A DNA stretch of 9,943 bases from positions 1-9,943 of the forward strand of contig JBBIMP010000082.1 of the NCBI GenBank assembly GCA_037444305.1. The letters run 5' to 3'. Below are positions 1-6,918 of this stretch, in pieces. Origin of the DNA: JBBIMP01 sp037444305 (GTDB lineage Bacteria; Acidobacteriota; UBA6911). The notes below the pieces were generated by a model. The model did no database searches. It was given only the letters and a program-made list of their open reading frames with translations, and had not been told where the DNA came from. The position numbers were made by a program, and so were the translations under genes. The stretch's first letter is position 1. Each line of letters starts with the position of its first letter.

Positions 1-906
1 TCATGGTTTTCGTGAGGGTACGTAGCCGGTCTCCTGGACGATCGCTTGACCGTCGGCCGCAAGCGCGAAATCCACGAAGGCCTTGGCCAATCCGGTGGGT
101 TGGCCGTTGGAATAAAGAAAGAGAGGCCGAGCCAGGGGATAGCGGCCATCCTGAATGCTGGCCACAGAAGGTGCAATCCCGGCCGCCGCTGCATCCGTTT
201 TGACTGCCAGAGTTTTTACCGGGGCGCCCTCGGCGTAGCCCAGACCGACATAGCCGATGCTCCACCGGTCCTGGCTGGCCGACTGCACGATGGCGGCATT
301 GGAGGGCATGAGCCGGACTTCGCGCCCGAAATCGTCGCGCTCCAGTACGTGCTCTGCAAAGAACATGTAGGTTCCGGAGTTAGATTCGCGGGAGAGTACC
401 TGGATCTCCTGATCGGGCCCCCCCACCTGGCGCCAATTTCTCAGCGTGCCGTTGAAGATTTGCCGAAGCTGATCCATGGTCAGCTCCGATAGGGGATTCT
501 CTGGGTGTACGACCAGGGCGATGCCGTCCAAAGCGACTGGAATCTCATGAAAGGAGTGTCCCTGGCCGGCAGCCAGTTCGCGCTCCTTTTCGGTGACATC
601 GCGGGAGGCCATGGCCAGATCCGTGGTGCCGTTGATCATGGCGGCGATCCCGGTGCCGGAGCCGCCGCCGGTGACGGAGATCTGGGCTTCCGGATGGGCC
701 TTCATGTAGGCTTCCGCCCACGCCGTCACCAGGTGGACCATGGTGTCGGAGCCCTTGATGGTTACCCGTTGCCCGGCGCTCGCTTCATCGGCGGTATCCG
801 GGCCACGGCCGCAGGCCATTATTGCCGGCGCGCCCAGCAGCAACGCCAGAGAAAGGACCCGGATGGCTGGAAATCTGATAGTTATTTGGTGCGTCAAACG
901 ATGCAT
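1..906 (-). CDS. pstS: PstS-type periplasmic phosphate-binding lipoprotein
   Basis: Substrate-binding component of the high-affinity PstSCAB phosphate ABC transporter; it captures phosphate in the periplasm and delivers it to the membrane permease. The 301-aa protein starts with a basic, hydrophobic signal and a lipobox-like PAIMAC with Cys32, so it is probably lipid-anchored. Family motifs follow: GSDTM (52-56), the Gly/Ser-rich phosphate loop GGGSGTGIAAM (80-90), TDLAMASRDVT and SRESNSGT (172-179), the second anion-binding segment. Length is normal and the stop is intact. The ATG at 906 is preceded by an AAGGAG-like ribosome site about 10 nt upstream. It lies 39 nt downstream of the truncated porin and in the same direction as phoB-phoR, so it is probably part of the Pho regulon. 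pstC and pstA would be expected beyond position 1. Assignment to the family is firm; specificity for phosphate is inferred from family and context. Confidence 0.95.
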   Translation of the reverse strand: MHRLTHQITIRFPAIRVLSLALLLGAPAIMACGRGPDTADEASAGQRVTIKGSDTMVHLVTAWAEAYMKAHPEAQISVTGGGSGTGIAAMINGTTDLAMASRDVTEKERELAAGQGHSFHEIPVALDGIALVVHPENPLSELTMDQLRQIFNGTLRNWRQVGGPDQEIQVLSRESNSGTYMFFAEHVLERDDFGREVRLMPSNAAIVQSASQDRWSIGYVGLGYAEGAPVKTLAVKTDAAAAGIAPSVASIQDGRYPLARPLFLYSNGQPTGLAKAFVDFALAADGQAIVQETGYVPSRKP

Positions 907-945
907 GTTTCTCTGTCTCCTTTTCCTTCTTCAGCAGTGCTGACA

Positions 946-1539
946 CTAAAACGCCAGCTGAAGCCGGACCTGAAATACATGGGCAATGCCTGTATGCGAT
1001 AGGTCGCCCCGGATGTAGTTGAAAAGAACACGGGCGTGGCGGTCAAGGTACCAGTTCAGACCGGCACTGAAATCAGTCAATTTTCCCCCCGCAATAAGAC
1101 GGTCATTGAAATCGAGCACCGAATAGCGCAACAGTGCCTCCCAGGCGCCCGGTCCGCTGCCAGTGAGCACACTCCGTTTCGGCTCCACCCCCTCGAATGT
1201 ACCGGCGGAAGTCCGGTAGTTTCGGTGTTCGCCTGTCAGCACGTAGCCGGCCTGGATATAAAAGCTGTTCAGGGTGGGGTCAGCGGCTTCCGAGGATTGC
1301 GCGCGCGCCTGGATAAACTCGGATTGCACGAAGAGTGCGCTTCGCAACATGGCGCCCTCAAAACCCAACAGGTGAATCCTAGCAGCCCGGAAATTCCGAG
1401 TGTCCACGAAGCGTCCGGCCAGATGAGCCTCCGGCCGTTCGCGAAATCTCACCGCCGTTCCCGGAAAGCGCAGACTGTAGGCGGCTCCTAAATGCAGGAG
1501 TGCCGGTTGGCGAGTCCGGACTGGGTTAAAGCAAGGCAC
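946..1539 (-). pseudogene. 5'-truncated phosphate-selective porin (OprP/OprO family)
   Basis: C-terminal half of an outer-membrane beta-barrel porin of the phosphate-selective O/P family, which lets anions reach the periplasmic PstS. The 197-aa frame has the family segment LHLGAAYSLR, then RPEAHLAGRFVDTRNF (about 32-50), several alternating amphipathic strands, and a terminal strand ending in Phe as outer-membrane barrels do. Full-length members are about 400 aa with a signal peptide; here the N-terminal half and signal peptide are missing, so export is unlikely. A good GAGGAG site sits 6 nt before an ATG (1541) whose frame stops after 17 codons, and 8 nt before the GTG (1539) that opens the porin frame. 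This looks like an old start region joined out of frame to the 3' half by a deletion. It lies between phoR and pstS, a common place for this porin. Function is probably lost. Confidence 0.8.
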
Positions 1540-1547
1540 ATGAAGTA

Positions 1548-1553
1548 CTCCTC
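1548..1553 (-). promoter_or_regulatory. Ribosome binding site GAGGAG before the porin remnant
   Basis: GAGGAG on the minus strand lies 6 nt before ATG (1541-1539) and 8 nt before GTG (1539-1537). The ATG frame meets a stop after 17 codons; only the GTG frame reads porin sequence. The site is what remains of the original gene start and marks the deletion as lying just downstream of it. Confidence 0.55.
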
Positions 1554-1583
1554 GAAGCTGGTATCGCTGATGTCTCCGGAGCC

Positions 1584-1616
1584 AACATACAAAAAGATTG
1601 TAAAGCGAATATAAAG
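1584..1616 (-). promoter_or_regulatory. Candidate Pho box: three 11-bp-spaced direct repeats
   Basis: Read on the minus strand, three heptamers CTTTATA, CTTTACA and TTTTGTA follow each other with exactly 4-nt spacers, an 11-bp period. PhoB/PhoP-family regulators bind tandem direct repeats of this architecture: 7 bp plus 4 bp in enterobacterial Pho boxes, and TT(A/T/C)ACA-like repeats in Bacillus. The heptamers do not match the E. coli CTGTCAT sequence well but resemble the Bacillus type. TATGTT at the downstream end could act as a -10. It lies 45 nt upstream of the GTG of the porin remnant, so it would drive porin-pstS. The repeat is seen directly; PhoB binding is inferred. Confidence 0.5.
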
Positions 1617-1664
1617 AAAGGAGCGGACCGGCTGCAGGTGTCCGAGCGGGAGCAGGATAGGGTC

Positions 1665-1699
1665 GCGGTCTGCCGCGGCGTGCGCCCCGCGTCGACCGC
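1665..1699 (-). other. GC-rich hairpin just after phoR
   Basis: GCGGTC (1665-1670) pairs with GACCGC (1694-1699), and inside it CGCGG (1674-1678) pairs with CCGCG (1687-1691), with small unpaired bulges and an 8-nt loop. It begins about 10 nt after the phoR stop in the direction of transcription. There is no T-tract, so it is not a standard intrinsic terminator. It could stabilise the phoBR transcript 3' end or act as a weak, Rho-assisted stop. Confidence 0.3.
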
Positions 1700-1709
1700 A
1701 GGGACTCGA

Positions 1710-3509
1710 TTACGAGAGGGTGGAGTTGTCCTGTGCTTCGGCCAGCGGCAAAACTACCCGAAAAGTGCTGCCCAACCCTGGCGCGCTCTCCACCGAAACC
1801 TGTCCGCCATGCCGCAAGACCACATGCCGGACAATAGAAAGCCCCAGCCCGGTACCGCCCAGTTCTCGGGAACGTGCGGCATCGACCCGATAGAAGCGTT
1901 CAAAGATGCGTGCCTGGTGGCGCGGCTCAATGCCCAGGCCGGTGTCCTGCACTTCCAGCGTGGCGTACCCCGATTGTGCGCCGAGGCGGATATAGATGAG
2001 CCCACCGCGGGGCGTGTACTTGATGGCGTTGTCGATCAGGTTGCCGGCTGCCTGTCCCAGCGCTTCCTGCTCACCTAGAACCCAAACCGGGGTGGCGGAT
2101 AGTTGCACATCGATCTTTACTGCGCCCTGGTCGGCTGCTGCCAGCAGCGGCTGGAGCGCCGACTGGAGCACCCGACGGAGATCGCAGAGGCGCCGCTCGG
2201 GGGCCACGCTATCCGATTCCATGCGTGCCAGGGTCAGTAAATCGTTCAAAAGAGCGGAGAGGCGCAGGCATTGGCTGTGAATCTTGCCGACGAATCGCTT
2301 CCACTCTTCCTCGGTTAGGTGGGGATCCTCCTGCAGCGTTTCCACCGCTCCGCGAATGGCAGTCACCGGCGTTTTCAATTCATGAGAGACATTGGCCACA
2401 AAGTCCCGCCGCACTTTCTCCAAACGCCGCAATTCAGTCATATCATGCATCACGCACACGGCCCCGCCCAGCTGGCCATCCCCGTCCCATAGGGGCGCAG
2501 TATGCAGACTCACATGCCGGTCGCCGCGCCGCCCGACCAGCGTCACTTCCGCCCTCATTTCGGTCTCCTCGCCGATGACCCGGCTCAATGTTTCACAGAT
2601 CTCCCGCACGCGAATGATCTCTCGCAAGGGTCGACTGCTGACCTCCTCGGGCGGCGTGTTGAGTATTTTGAAAGCGGCCTCATTCATGTGCACCAATCGC
2701 TCGCTGCGGTCGACGGCGATGACTCCCTCCACCATTCCCGCCAGGATGGTCCGCAGCTTATTGCGGTCCGCCTGCAGAGCTTCCAGACGTTGGCGAGAGC
2801 TGCGTGCGACGCGATTGATGGCTCGGGCCAACGTGCCGATCTCGTCCCTGGCGGTGGTCGCCAGGCCCTGCTCGAAACGGCCTTCGGCCAGAGATTCCAC
2901 CTGTGCGGTCATGGAAATCAGGGGGCGGGTGAGCCGACGTGCCACCACGAAGCCCAGAACCAGGGCCACAAAGAGGCTGATCCCGCAGGCGACCATTACC
3001 TCGCCGCGCAAGTGCCGCAGACGCCGATCCACATCGGCTAGGGGAAGGGCAGTCCGGACGTAGCCCCAGGTGCTTCCCTGCTGTTGCAGGGCGAGTGCCA
3101 TGTACATCATGCGCCGGCCGACGGTGCTGCTCATGCGGGTGGCGGCGCCGTAACCTTCTGCCGCGGCTGCCAGAATTTCGGGCCGATTGCTGTGATCGCC
3201 CATACGCGCGGGGTCTTGATGGGAATCGGCCAACACACGGCCGTCCGAGCGCACCACCGTAATCCGGGTCTGAGTCTCAACCCCCAATTCGCGCACCCGA
3301 TCGGGTAAAGCGCTGGAGGAAATCTCTGACAGATAGTGTCGAACCAGTTCCCGCGCCATGAGGGCCCGCACGTGTAAAGACTCGCGTATCTCCTCCAGGG
3401 CATCTCTCTCGATTTGTCGGGCGATCAGGAGAGCGACTAGCGTTGTCGAGGCCAGCACCAGGATGGCGTACCCAGCGTACAGCTTCCAGAGCATTTTGGA
3501 TCGAATCAT
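1710..3509 (-). CDS. phoR: PhoR-type phosphate-responsive sensor histidine kinase
   Basis: Membrane sensor kinase that phosphorylates PhoB when phosphate is scarce. The 599-aa protein contains, in order: a first membrane helix (about 10-31); an extracytoplasmic sensor region of about 140 residues; a second helix (about 170-191); a HAMP linker (about 191-243); a PAS domain (about 250-355); the HisKA domain with H-box VSHELKTP and phosphoacceptor His376; and an ATPase domain with N-box GNLIDNAIKYTP (489-500), G1 DTGLGIEP (522-529) and GGTGLGLS (551-558). All catalytic motifs are present, so it should be active. Unlike E. coli PhoR, which lacks a large periplasmic domain, it has the extended sensor typical of Bacillus-like and many non-enteric PhoR proteins. 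Its ATG overlaps the phoB stop as ATGA, showing co-translation. The Pho role rests on adjacent porin and pstS genes as well as the domain order. Confidence 0.93.
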   Translation of the reverse strand: MIRSKMLWKLYAGYAILVLASTTLVALLIARQIERDALEEIRESLHVRALMARELVRHYLSEISSSALPDRVRELGVETQTRITVVRSDGRVLADSHQDPARMGDHSNRPEILAAAAEGYGAATRMSSTVGRRMMYMALALQQQGSTWGYVRTALPLADVDRRLRHLRGEVMVACGISLFVALVLGFVVARRLTRPLISMTAQVESLAEGRFEQGLATTARDEIGTLARAINRVARSSRQRLEALQADRNKLRTILAGMVEGVIAVDRSERLVHMNEAAFKILNTPPEEVSSRPLREIIRVREICETLSRVIGEETEMRAEVTLVGRRGDRHVSLHTAPLWDGDGQLGGAVCVMHDMTELRRLEKVRRDFVANVSHELKTPVTAIRGAVETLQEDPHLTEEEWKRFVGKIHSQCLRLSALLNDLLTLARMESDSVAPERRLCDLRRVLQSALQPLLAAADQGAVKIDVQLSATPVWVLGEQEALGQAAGNLIDNAIKYTPRGGLIYIRLGAQSGYATLEVQDTGLGIEPRHQARIFERFYRVDAARSRELGGTGLGLSIVRHVVLRHGGQVSVESAPGLGSTFRVVLPLAEAQDNSTLS

Positions 3510-4210
3510 CTGACCCCTTCTCGATCTCGGAAGCGATAACCAATGCCGCGAACCGTTTCTATGAGATCCCGCCTAGTGCTCAGCTTGGCTCGCACGGCGC
3601 GAATGTGCACGTCGATGTTGCGGTCCAAAACAGCGGCATCCTCGCCGACGATCCGGCTGAGCAAATGCGCTCGAGTAAACGCCTGCCCAGGATGGGAAGC
3701 CAAAAAGTGAAGCAGTCGAAACTCGGTGGCGGTAAACTCCACCACCCTACCGTTGACACGCACCTCATGACGGGTGGAGTCGACGACCAGGCCACCGCGG
3801 GAGATCCGTCCCGAAGCGGGGACTTCGGTCCTGGGCGGTCCCCGGCGCATTACGGCCTTCACGCGCGCTTGTAGCTCCCGCAGACCGAAGGGCTTGGGCA
3901 GGTAGTCATCGGCCCCCAGCCCCAAGCCGCGAACGACGTCGCTTTCTTCTCCCCGGGCGGTAACCATAATAATCGGAATGTGCGAGGTGTGAACATCCTT
4001 GCGCAGCAGGCGACAGACCTCCAGGCCGCTCAATCCCGGGAGCATCAGATCCAGCAAGATTAGATCGGGTGCGCTCTGGCGTGCCTGCCTCAAGCCTTCC
4101 TCGCCGTTGCGCGTCGAAAGAACTCGAAACCCCTCGCGCCGCAGGTTGTGCTCCAGCACCTCCAGGATATCGATCTCGTCTTCGATAATTAAGATGGTTT
4201 TCGGACTCAT
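3506..4210 (-). CDS. phoB: PhoB-type response regulator
   Basis: DNA-binding response regulator of the OmpR/PhoB family, partner of the overlapping PhoR. The 234-aa protein has a receiver domain with the acidic pair Glu10-Asp11, phosphoacceptor Asp54 in LILLDLMLPG, Thr84 and Lys106 in LPKPF. A C-terminal winged-helix domain (about 135-232) carries FTATEFRLLHFL, the recognition-helix segment RNIDVHIRAVRAKL and TVRGIGYRF. The start MSPKTILIIEDE (ATG 4210) fits the family; the frame stays open up to 4372, but that extension is not receiver-like and lies antisense to a cyclophilin fragment. An in-frame ATG at 4264 is another possibility. GAGGAG lies 13 nt upstream of 4210, rather far. The last codons overlap phoR (ATGA). 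It should activate porin-pst genes when phosphorylated. Family assignment is secure; the Pho identity comes from neighbours. Confidence 0.92.
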   Translation of the reverse strand: MSPKTILIIEDEIDILEVLEHNLRREGFRVLSTRNGEEGLRQARQSAPDLILLDLMLPGLSGLEVCRLLRKDVHTSHIPIIMVTARGEESDVVRGLGLGADDYLPKPFGLRELQARVKAVMRRGPPRTEVPASGRISRGGLVVDSTRHEVRVNGRVVEFTATEFRLLHFLASHPGQAFTRAHLLSRIVGEDAAVLDRNIDVHIRAVRAKLSTRRDLIETVRGIGYRFRDREGVR

Positions 4211-4250
4211 GATTAGCGGAGCACTCCTCGGGCCTTCTAATTTCAGTGTA

Positions 4251-4269
4251 AGGAGATGCGTCATCTCCT
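4251..4269 (-). other. Perfect short hairpin in the phoB leader
   Basis: AGGAGATG and CATCTCCT form an 8-bp perfect inverted repeat around a 3-nt loop, 41-59 nt upstream of the chosen phoB start. On the minus strand the stem contains AGGAG directly followed by ATG (4264-4262), in frame with phoB. It might fold in the phoB mRNA leader and hide that alternative start. Nothing shows regulation directly. Confidence 0.3.
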
Positions 4270-4329
4270 GCAAATCCTTTCTGCGCACCCATGCCTTTGC
4301 GGCCGTGCCGGGCGTGAGACAGGTAGATT

Positions 4330-4512
4330 GTGTTGCCTCAAGGGGCTGCAGGCAACACCCACGTCCCCACACCGCGGCTCGACGGCAAGCATGCCGTTTT
4401 CGGCAAGGTCGAAGCCGGCATGGATGTGCTGCTCTCGATCCCGTCGCGGGATCCCGGGAGCGCGCGCGGTGAGGGCGTGCGGATCAGCAAGATCGAGATC
4501 CTCGAAGGGTAG
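4330..4512 (+). pseudogene. C-terminal fragment of a cyclophilin-type peptidyl-prolyl isomerase
   Basis: About 52 residues matching the end of cyclophilins (peptidyl-prolyl cis-trans isomerases that help proteins fold): HVPTPRLDGKHAVFGKV followed by EAGMDVLLSIPSRDP and a last strand RISKIEILEG before the stop. The family signature with the catalytic Arg and Phe-Phe lies upstream of this and is absent. Family-like sequence begins near 4355 and breaks off abruptly towards the phoB leader, so about two thirds of the gene is missing. The GTG at 4330 is only the first start codon of the open frame and is not a credible gene start. It is on the strand opposite to phoB. It is a remnant, not a working isomerase. 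Confidence 0.75.
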
Positions 4513-4528
4513 GGACGGGTCCCCGCAT

Positions 4529-4951
4529 ATGAAGCTTGCGCTGGGAGTCATAATCCTTGCCGGGCTGGGCTACAGGCTCCTGTTCCTTGGAGCGCGCCAG
4601 CTTTGGACGGAGGAGTTGATGCAGGCGATCATCGTCCGCTCCTCCTCCCTCTCCGACATGTTCCAGCGGCTCCGAGGGGGCATCCTGATGCCGGAGCCGC
4701 TGGACTACCTGGTCCAGAAGGCATTCGTCTTCCTTCTCGGGGACGCCCAGTGGATTCTGCGGCTGCATGCGGCTCTGTTCGGCACAATGTCGAGGGGACG
4801 GCGGTATGGCTCCCCATGGTGCATCCTTTGCTCCAGTACCACGCACCCGGATTGGCGGGATTCCGGGTTGATGACATGGCTCCCGGTGCGGGCGCGCCCG
4901 GGGGCGGAAACGTGCTCCGCGTCTGTCTCCAGGGCGCAGGCGCAGGCATGA
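4529..4951 (+). pseudogene. N-terminal fragment of a PMT/GT39-like membrane glycosyltransferase
   Basis: From ATG 4529 the first ~88 residues (to about 4792) resemble the start of polytopic glycosyltransferases of the PMT/ArnT type: a first membrane helix with YRLLFLG, then QLWTEELM (in the family this loop usually carries acidic catalytic residues after a Trp), a PLDYLVQKAFVFLLGD helix region and LRLHAALFGT. After that the frame turns into low-similarity Arg/Ser/Pro-rich sequence and stops at 4951. In the neighbouring frame, about 4790-4850, AVWLPMVHPLLQYH looks faintly like a later family helix, which suggests a deletion plus frame change. Full-length proteins are 450 aa or more. It starts 16 nt after the cyclophilin fragment on the same strand, so both may be leftovers of one former operon. 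The family call is from recalled pattern only. Confidence 0.5.
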
Positions 4952-5249
4952 AACTCGGCAGGGGTCAGCAGCCCTTCCCGCGACAGGCGGACAAGGTTCC
5001 GGTACGTTGCAAGAACCAGTAGAGCGCTTGAAAGCAACTGAGCGCCGGCCAACTCCCGCTGCAGGGCTTTGTATCCAGAAAATCAATCTAACTCAAGTCA
5101 GTGCCGGCCGTGCACTTTTCATTTTCTACCGCCTCCCAGCGGCCAATCCCTCAGCTCTTCGAAAACCTATTTTGGACAAGAGTGATGCGGGTCGCCCAAT
5201 CCAATCGAGGATCCGGCTGGTTGTCGTTGATTCATCCTTCAGCAACTTC
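4793..5249. other. Stretch without a supported gene
   Basis: Between the glycosyltransferase fragment and the antiporter stop I see no intact gene, RNA gene or strong terminator. One minus-strand frame (start 5052, open to 4705) contains a region around 4917-5004 reading YRNLVRLSREGLLTPAEF, which has the flavour of SHOCT-like 'GLL(T/S)xxEF' helices, preceded by a short hydrophobic stretch. The rest of that frame resembles nothing I recognise and runs into antisense glycosyltransferase sequence, so I do not call it a gene. From about 5100 to 5249 the DNA is less GC-rich than its neighbours, with no long frame of likely coding character. Confidence 0.5.
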
Positions 5250-6206
5250 TCATGTCATGTACAGAACGGCAGTATACGCTATGTACCATCCAACCATGAT
5301 CGCGCCATAAACCCGCCCGATTCTCCTTGCCACTGCCAAGAGGGCGAGGAAGCACAAGGAAATTCCCCCCATGAGGGGGACATCGAAGTCGCGGAAACGT
5401 CCGCTGACTTCAATCGGGGTGATCAACGCCGTTGTGCCCAGGACGCCGAGCACGTTGAAGATGTTGCTCCCGATCACGTTCCCAAGTACCACGTCTGTGT
5501 GCTTCCGCACCGCAGCCACAATGGCGGTCGCCAGTTCCGGTAAGGACGTTCCGACCGCCACCACTGTAAGACCGATCACTGCCTCTGGAACTCCGACGCT
5601 GCGCGCAGTCGCCACGGCGCCGGACACCAGGAGTTCCGCGCCAAGGATAACAAGAGCCGTACCGGCGACCGTCGCCAGTCCGGCAATCCAGGGACGACGT
5701 AGCCGAATGTCCAGGAATTCCTCGGCTTCTTGTTCATGGACGGTCGGTTTGTCATTCCGCCTCAGCTCCAGCCAATAGGAACCCACTACATAGACCACCA
5801 GCAGGAACAGCATCGTCGCGCCCGCTATGCGGCCGACGGTCTCGGCCCGAACAAGCCCAAAGAGAAGCGCTGCGACCAGCGTCATGGTCAGGGTATCCCG
5901 GATCGCCGCCCGTCGCACCTCTTGGATCGGGGCCATCACACTCGCAAGACCGATGATCAGCAGAACGTTGGCGATGCAGCTGCCGACCACATTGCCAAGG
6001 GCGATGTCAGATGAGCCGCGCAACGCAGCCTTCGCGGAGACCGCGAGCTCGGGCAGGGACGTACCGAAGCCGACGATGACAATCCCGACGAACAACGACG
6101 ACAGGCCGAAATGCCGCGCGAGGCATACGCTTCCGCGTACCAGGCCCTCGCCCCCGAAGAAGAGAAGCGCCAGTCCAGCGACGATCAGCCCGAGATCCCA
6201 GAACAA
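5250..6206 (-). CDS. Na+/Ca2+ exchanger-family (CaCA, YrbG-like) antiporter
   Basis: Inner-membrane cation antiporter of the CaCA superfamily, which usually exchanges Na+ (with or without K+) or H+ for Ca2+. The 318-aa protein has about ten hydrophobic helices in two inverted halves joined by a charged loop around DKPTVHEQEAEEF. The alpha-1 repeat shows GFGTSLPEL (46-54) and GNVVGSCIANVL (71-82); the alpha-2 repeat shows AVGTSLPEL and GNVIGSNIFNVL. The ion-binding Glu and Asn positions of both repeats are kept; alpha-1 has GSC where GSN is usual. The frame is open up to 6551, but those first ~115 codons are antisense or out-of-frame purE/purK sequence. I chose TTG 6206 because the first membrane helix starts there and GGGAGGG lies 9 nt upstream. 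It begins 2 nt after the purK remnant stop. The substrate cation is not determined; Na+ export would suit a Na+-driven SbtA. Confidence 0.88.
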   Translation of the reverse strand: MFWDLGLIVAGLALLFFGGEGLVRGSVCLARHFGLSSLFVGIVIVGFGTSLPELAVSAKAALRGSSDIALGNVVGSCIANVLLIIGLASVMAPIQEVRRAAIRDTLTMTLVAALLFGLVRAETVGRIAGATMLFLLVVYVVGSYWLELRRNDKPTVHEQEAEEFLDIRLRRPWIAGLATVAGTALVILGAELLVSGAVATARSVGVPEAVIGLTVVAVGTSLPELATAIVAAVRKHTDVVLGNVIGSNIFNVLGVLGTTALITPIEVSGRFRDFDVPLMGGISLCFLALLAVARRIGRVYGAIMVGWYIAYTAVLYMT

Positions 6207-6208
6207 GC

Positions 6209-6424
6209 CTAAACACCCTCCCGATCCGCTGGCACCCCTGGCGCGTCCGCGCCAAGCCGATCGAGCAACAGGGGGTCGTCGAACCTGCCGACGAGCGCCT
6301 CTCCGAGCGGGAAAGCACAGGCGTTCGCCGCCGGGTCCAAGAAGCGGAACTTCAATCCCAAGGGAATGCCGGCCAGTGCCAGCATCCGTGCCGACTGTCC
6401 CCCTCCCAGGATGCCTACGATCAT
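6209..6424 (-). pseudogene. purK: N-terminal fragment of PurK (N5-carboxyaminoimidazole ribonucleotide synthase)
   Basis: PurK uses ATP and bicarbonate to make N5-CAIR in purine synthesis; PurE then rearranges it. The 71-aa frame begins with the PurK start MIVGILGGGQSARMLALAGI and continues with RFLDP, then FDDPLLLDRLG near residue 57. After that the sequence (APGVPADREGV) no longer matches, and a TAG follows. Complete PurK proteins are about 350-380 aa; the ATP-grasp domain that binds ATP and bicarbonate is wholly absent. The usual Leu in GGGQL is Ser here. The ATG overlaps the purE stop (ATGA), as in a working purE-purK operon. The next gene starts 2 nt downstream, so about 300 codons were lost between the two. 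This is most simply a deletion remnant; another purK elsewhere would be needed if the purine pathway uses PurE class I. Confidence 0.8.
6216..6222 (-). promoter_or_regulatory. Ribosome binding site for the antiporter
   Basis: GGGAGGG on the minus strand, 9 nt before TTG 6206 and inside the end of the purK remnant. It decides the antiporter start: the first hydrophobic helix follows immediately, while the 115 in-frame codons further upstream encode nothing exchanger-like. Confidence 0.55.
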
Positions 6425-6918
6425 GGGCTATCCTTCCTCGGGTCCGGTTCTTCCAGCACCGCCTTGGTTTGGTTTCGACGATACCCTTCCAATGCCGCGC
6501 GGAGCTCCGGGTACTTGTTGCCCAAGATGGAAGCCGCAAGAAGGGCTGCATTCACCGCGCCCGACCGACCGATGGCGAGGGTCCCCACAGGGACACCCGC
6601 AGGCATTTGAACGATCGAAAGGAGGGAATCCAGACCCTGAAAGGCCTTGGACTGGACGGGCACGCCCAATACCGGCACCACCGTCTGGGCCGCCATCATG
6701 CCCGGCAGATGCGCCGCGCCGCCCGCGCCGGCGATGATGACTTCCAATCCCCTGGCCGCCGCCGCTTCAGCGTACCCAAACAACTTATCCGGCGTACGGT
6801 GGGCTGAAACGACTTCGACTTCGTAGGGGATCGCCGGCGTTTCGAGGGTATCGGCCGCGTGGCTAATGGTATCCCAGTCCGATGTCGAGCCCATGATGAT
6901 GCCCACGACAGGCTTCAT
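6421..6918 (-). CDS. purE: Class I PurE, N5-carboxyaminoimidazole ribonucleotide mutase
   Basis: Cytosolic enzyme of de novo purine synthesis; converts N5-CAIR, the PurK product, to CAIR. The 165-aa protein shows the class I motifs in order: GIIMGSTSDW (6-15) for phosphate and ribose binding, SAHRTPDKL with the catalytic His, and AGAGGAAHLPGM followed by VPVLGVPV. The length is normal. Class I PurE proteins usually depend on PurK, whose gene here is only a fragment. The ATG at 6918 has AAAGGGGA 8 nt upstream and overlaps the sbtB stop (ATGA); the purE stop overlaps the purK ATG the same way. It is therefore translated as part of the sbtA-sbtB-purE chain. Assignment is secure. The placement next to a bicarbonate transporter is unusual in my knowledge. 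Confidence 0.95.
   Translation of the reverse strand: MKPVVGIIMGSTSDWDTISHAADTLETPAIPYEVEVVSAHRTPDKLFGYAEAAAARGLEVIIAGAGGAAHLPGMMAAQTVVPVLGVPVQSKAFQGLDSLLSIVQMPAGVPVGTLAIGRSGAVNAALLAASILGNKYPELRAALEGYRRNQTKAVLEEPDPRKDSP

Noticed and set aside
2392..3063. Plus-strand open frames opposite phoR
   Set aside because: Low-complexity Arg/Ser-rich products typical of antisense reading in GC-rich DNA; phoR motifs are decisive.
4211..4372. 54-residue N-terminal extension of phoB
   Set aside because: It precedes a normal receiver start, has no domain character and is mostly antisense to leader and cyclophilin sequence.
4705..5052. Minus-strand frame with a SHOCT-like stretch
   Set aside because: Only about 18 residues look domain-like, the rest is unrelated and antisense to the glycosyltransferase fragment.
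6207..6551. 115-residue N-terminal extension of the antiporter
   Set aside because: Arg/Gly/Pro-rich, overlaps purE and the purK fragment in another frame; a ribosome site and membrane helix support TTG 6206.
5827..6807. Long plus-strand open frame of 326 codons
   Set aside because: Arg/Pro/Thr-rich shadow of the antiporter, purK fragment and purE on the other strand; no motif.
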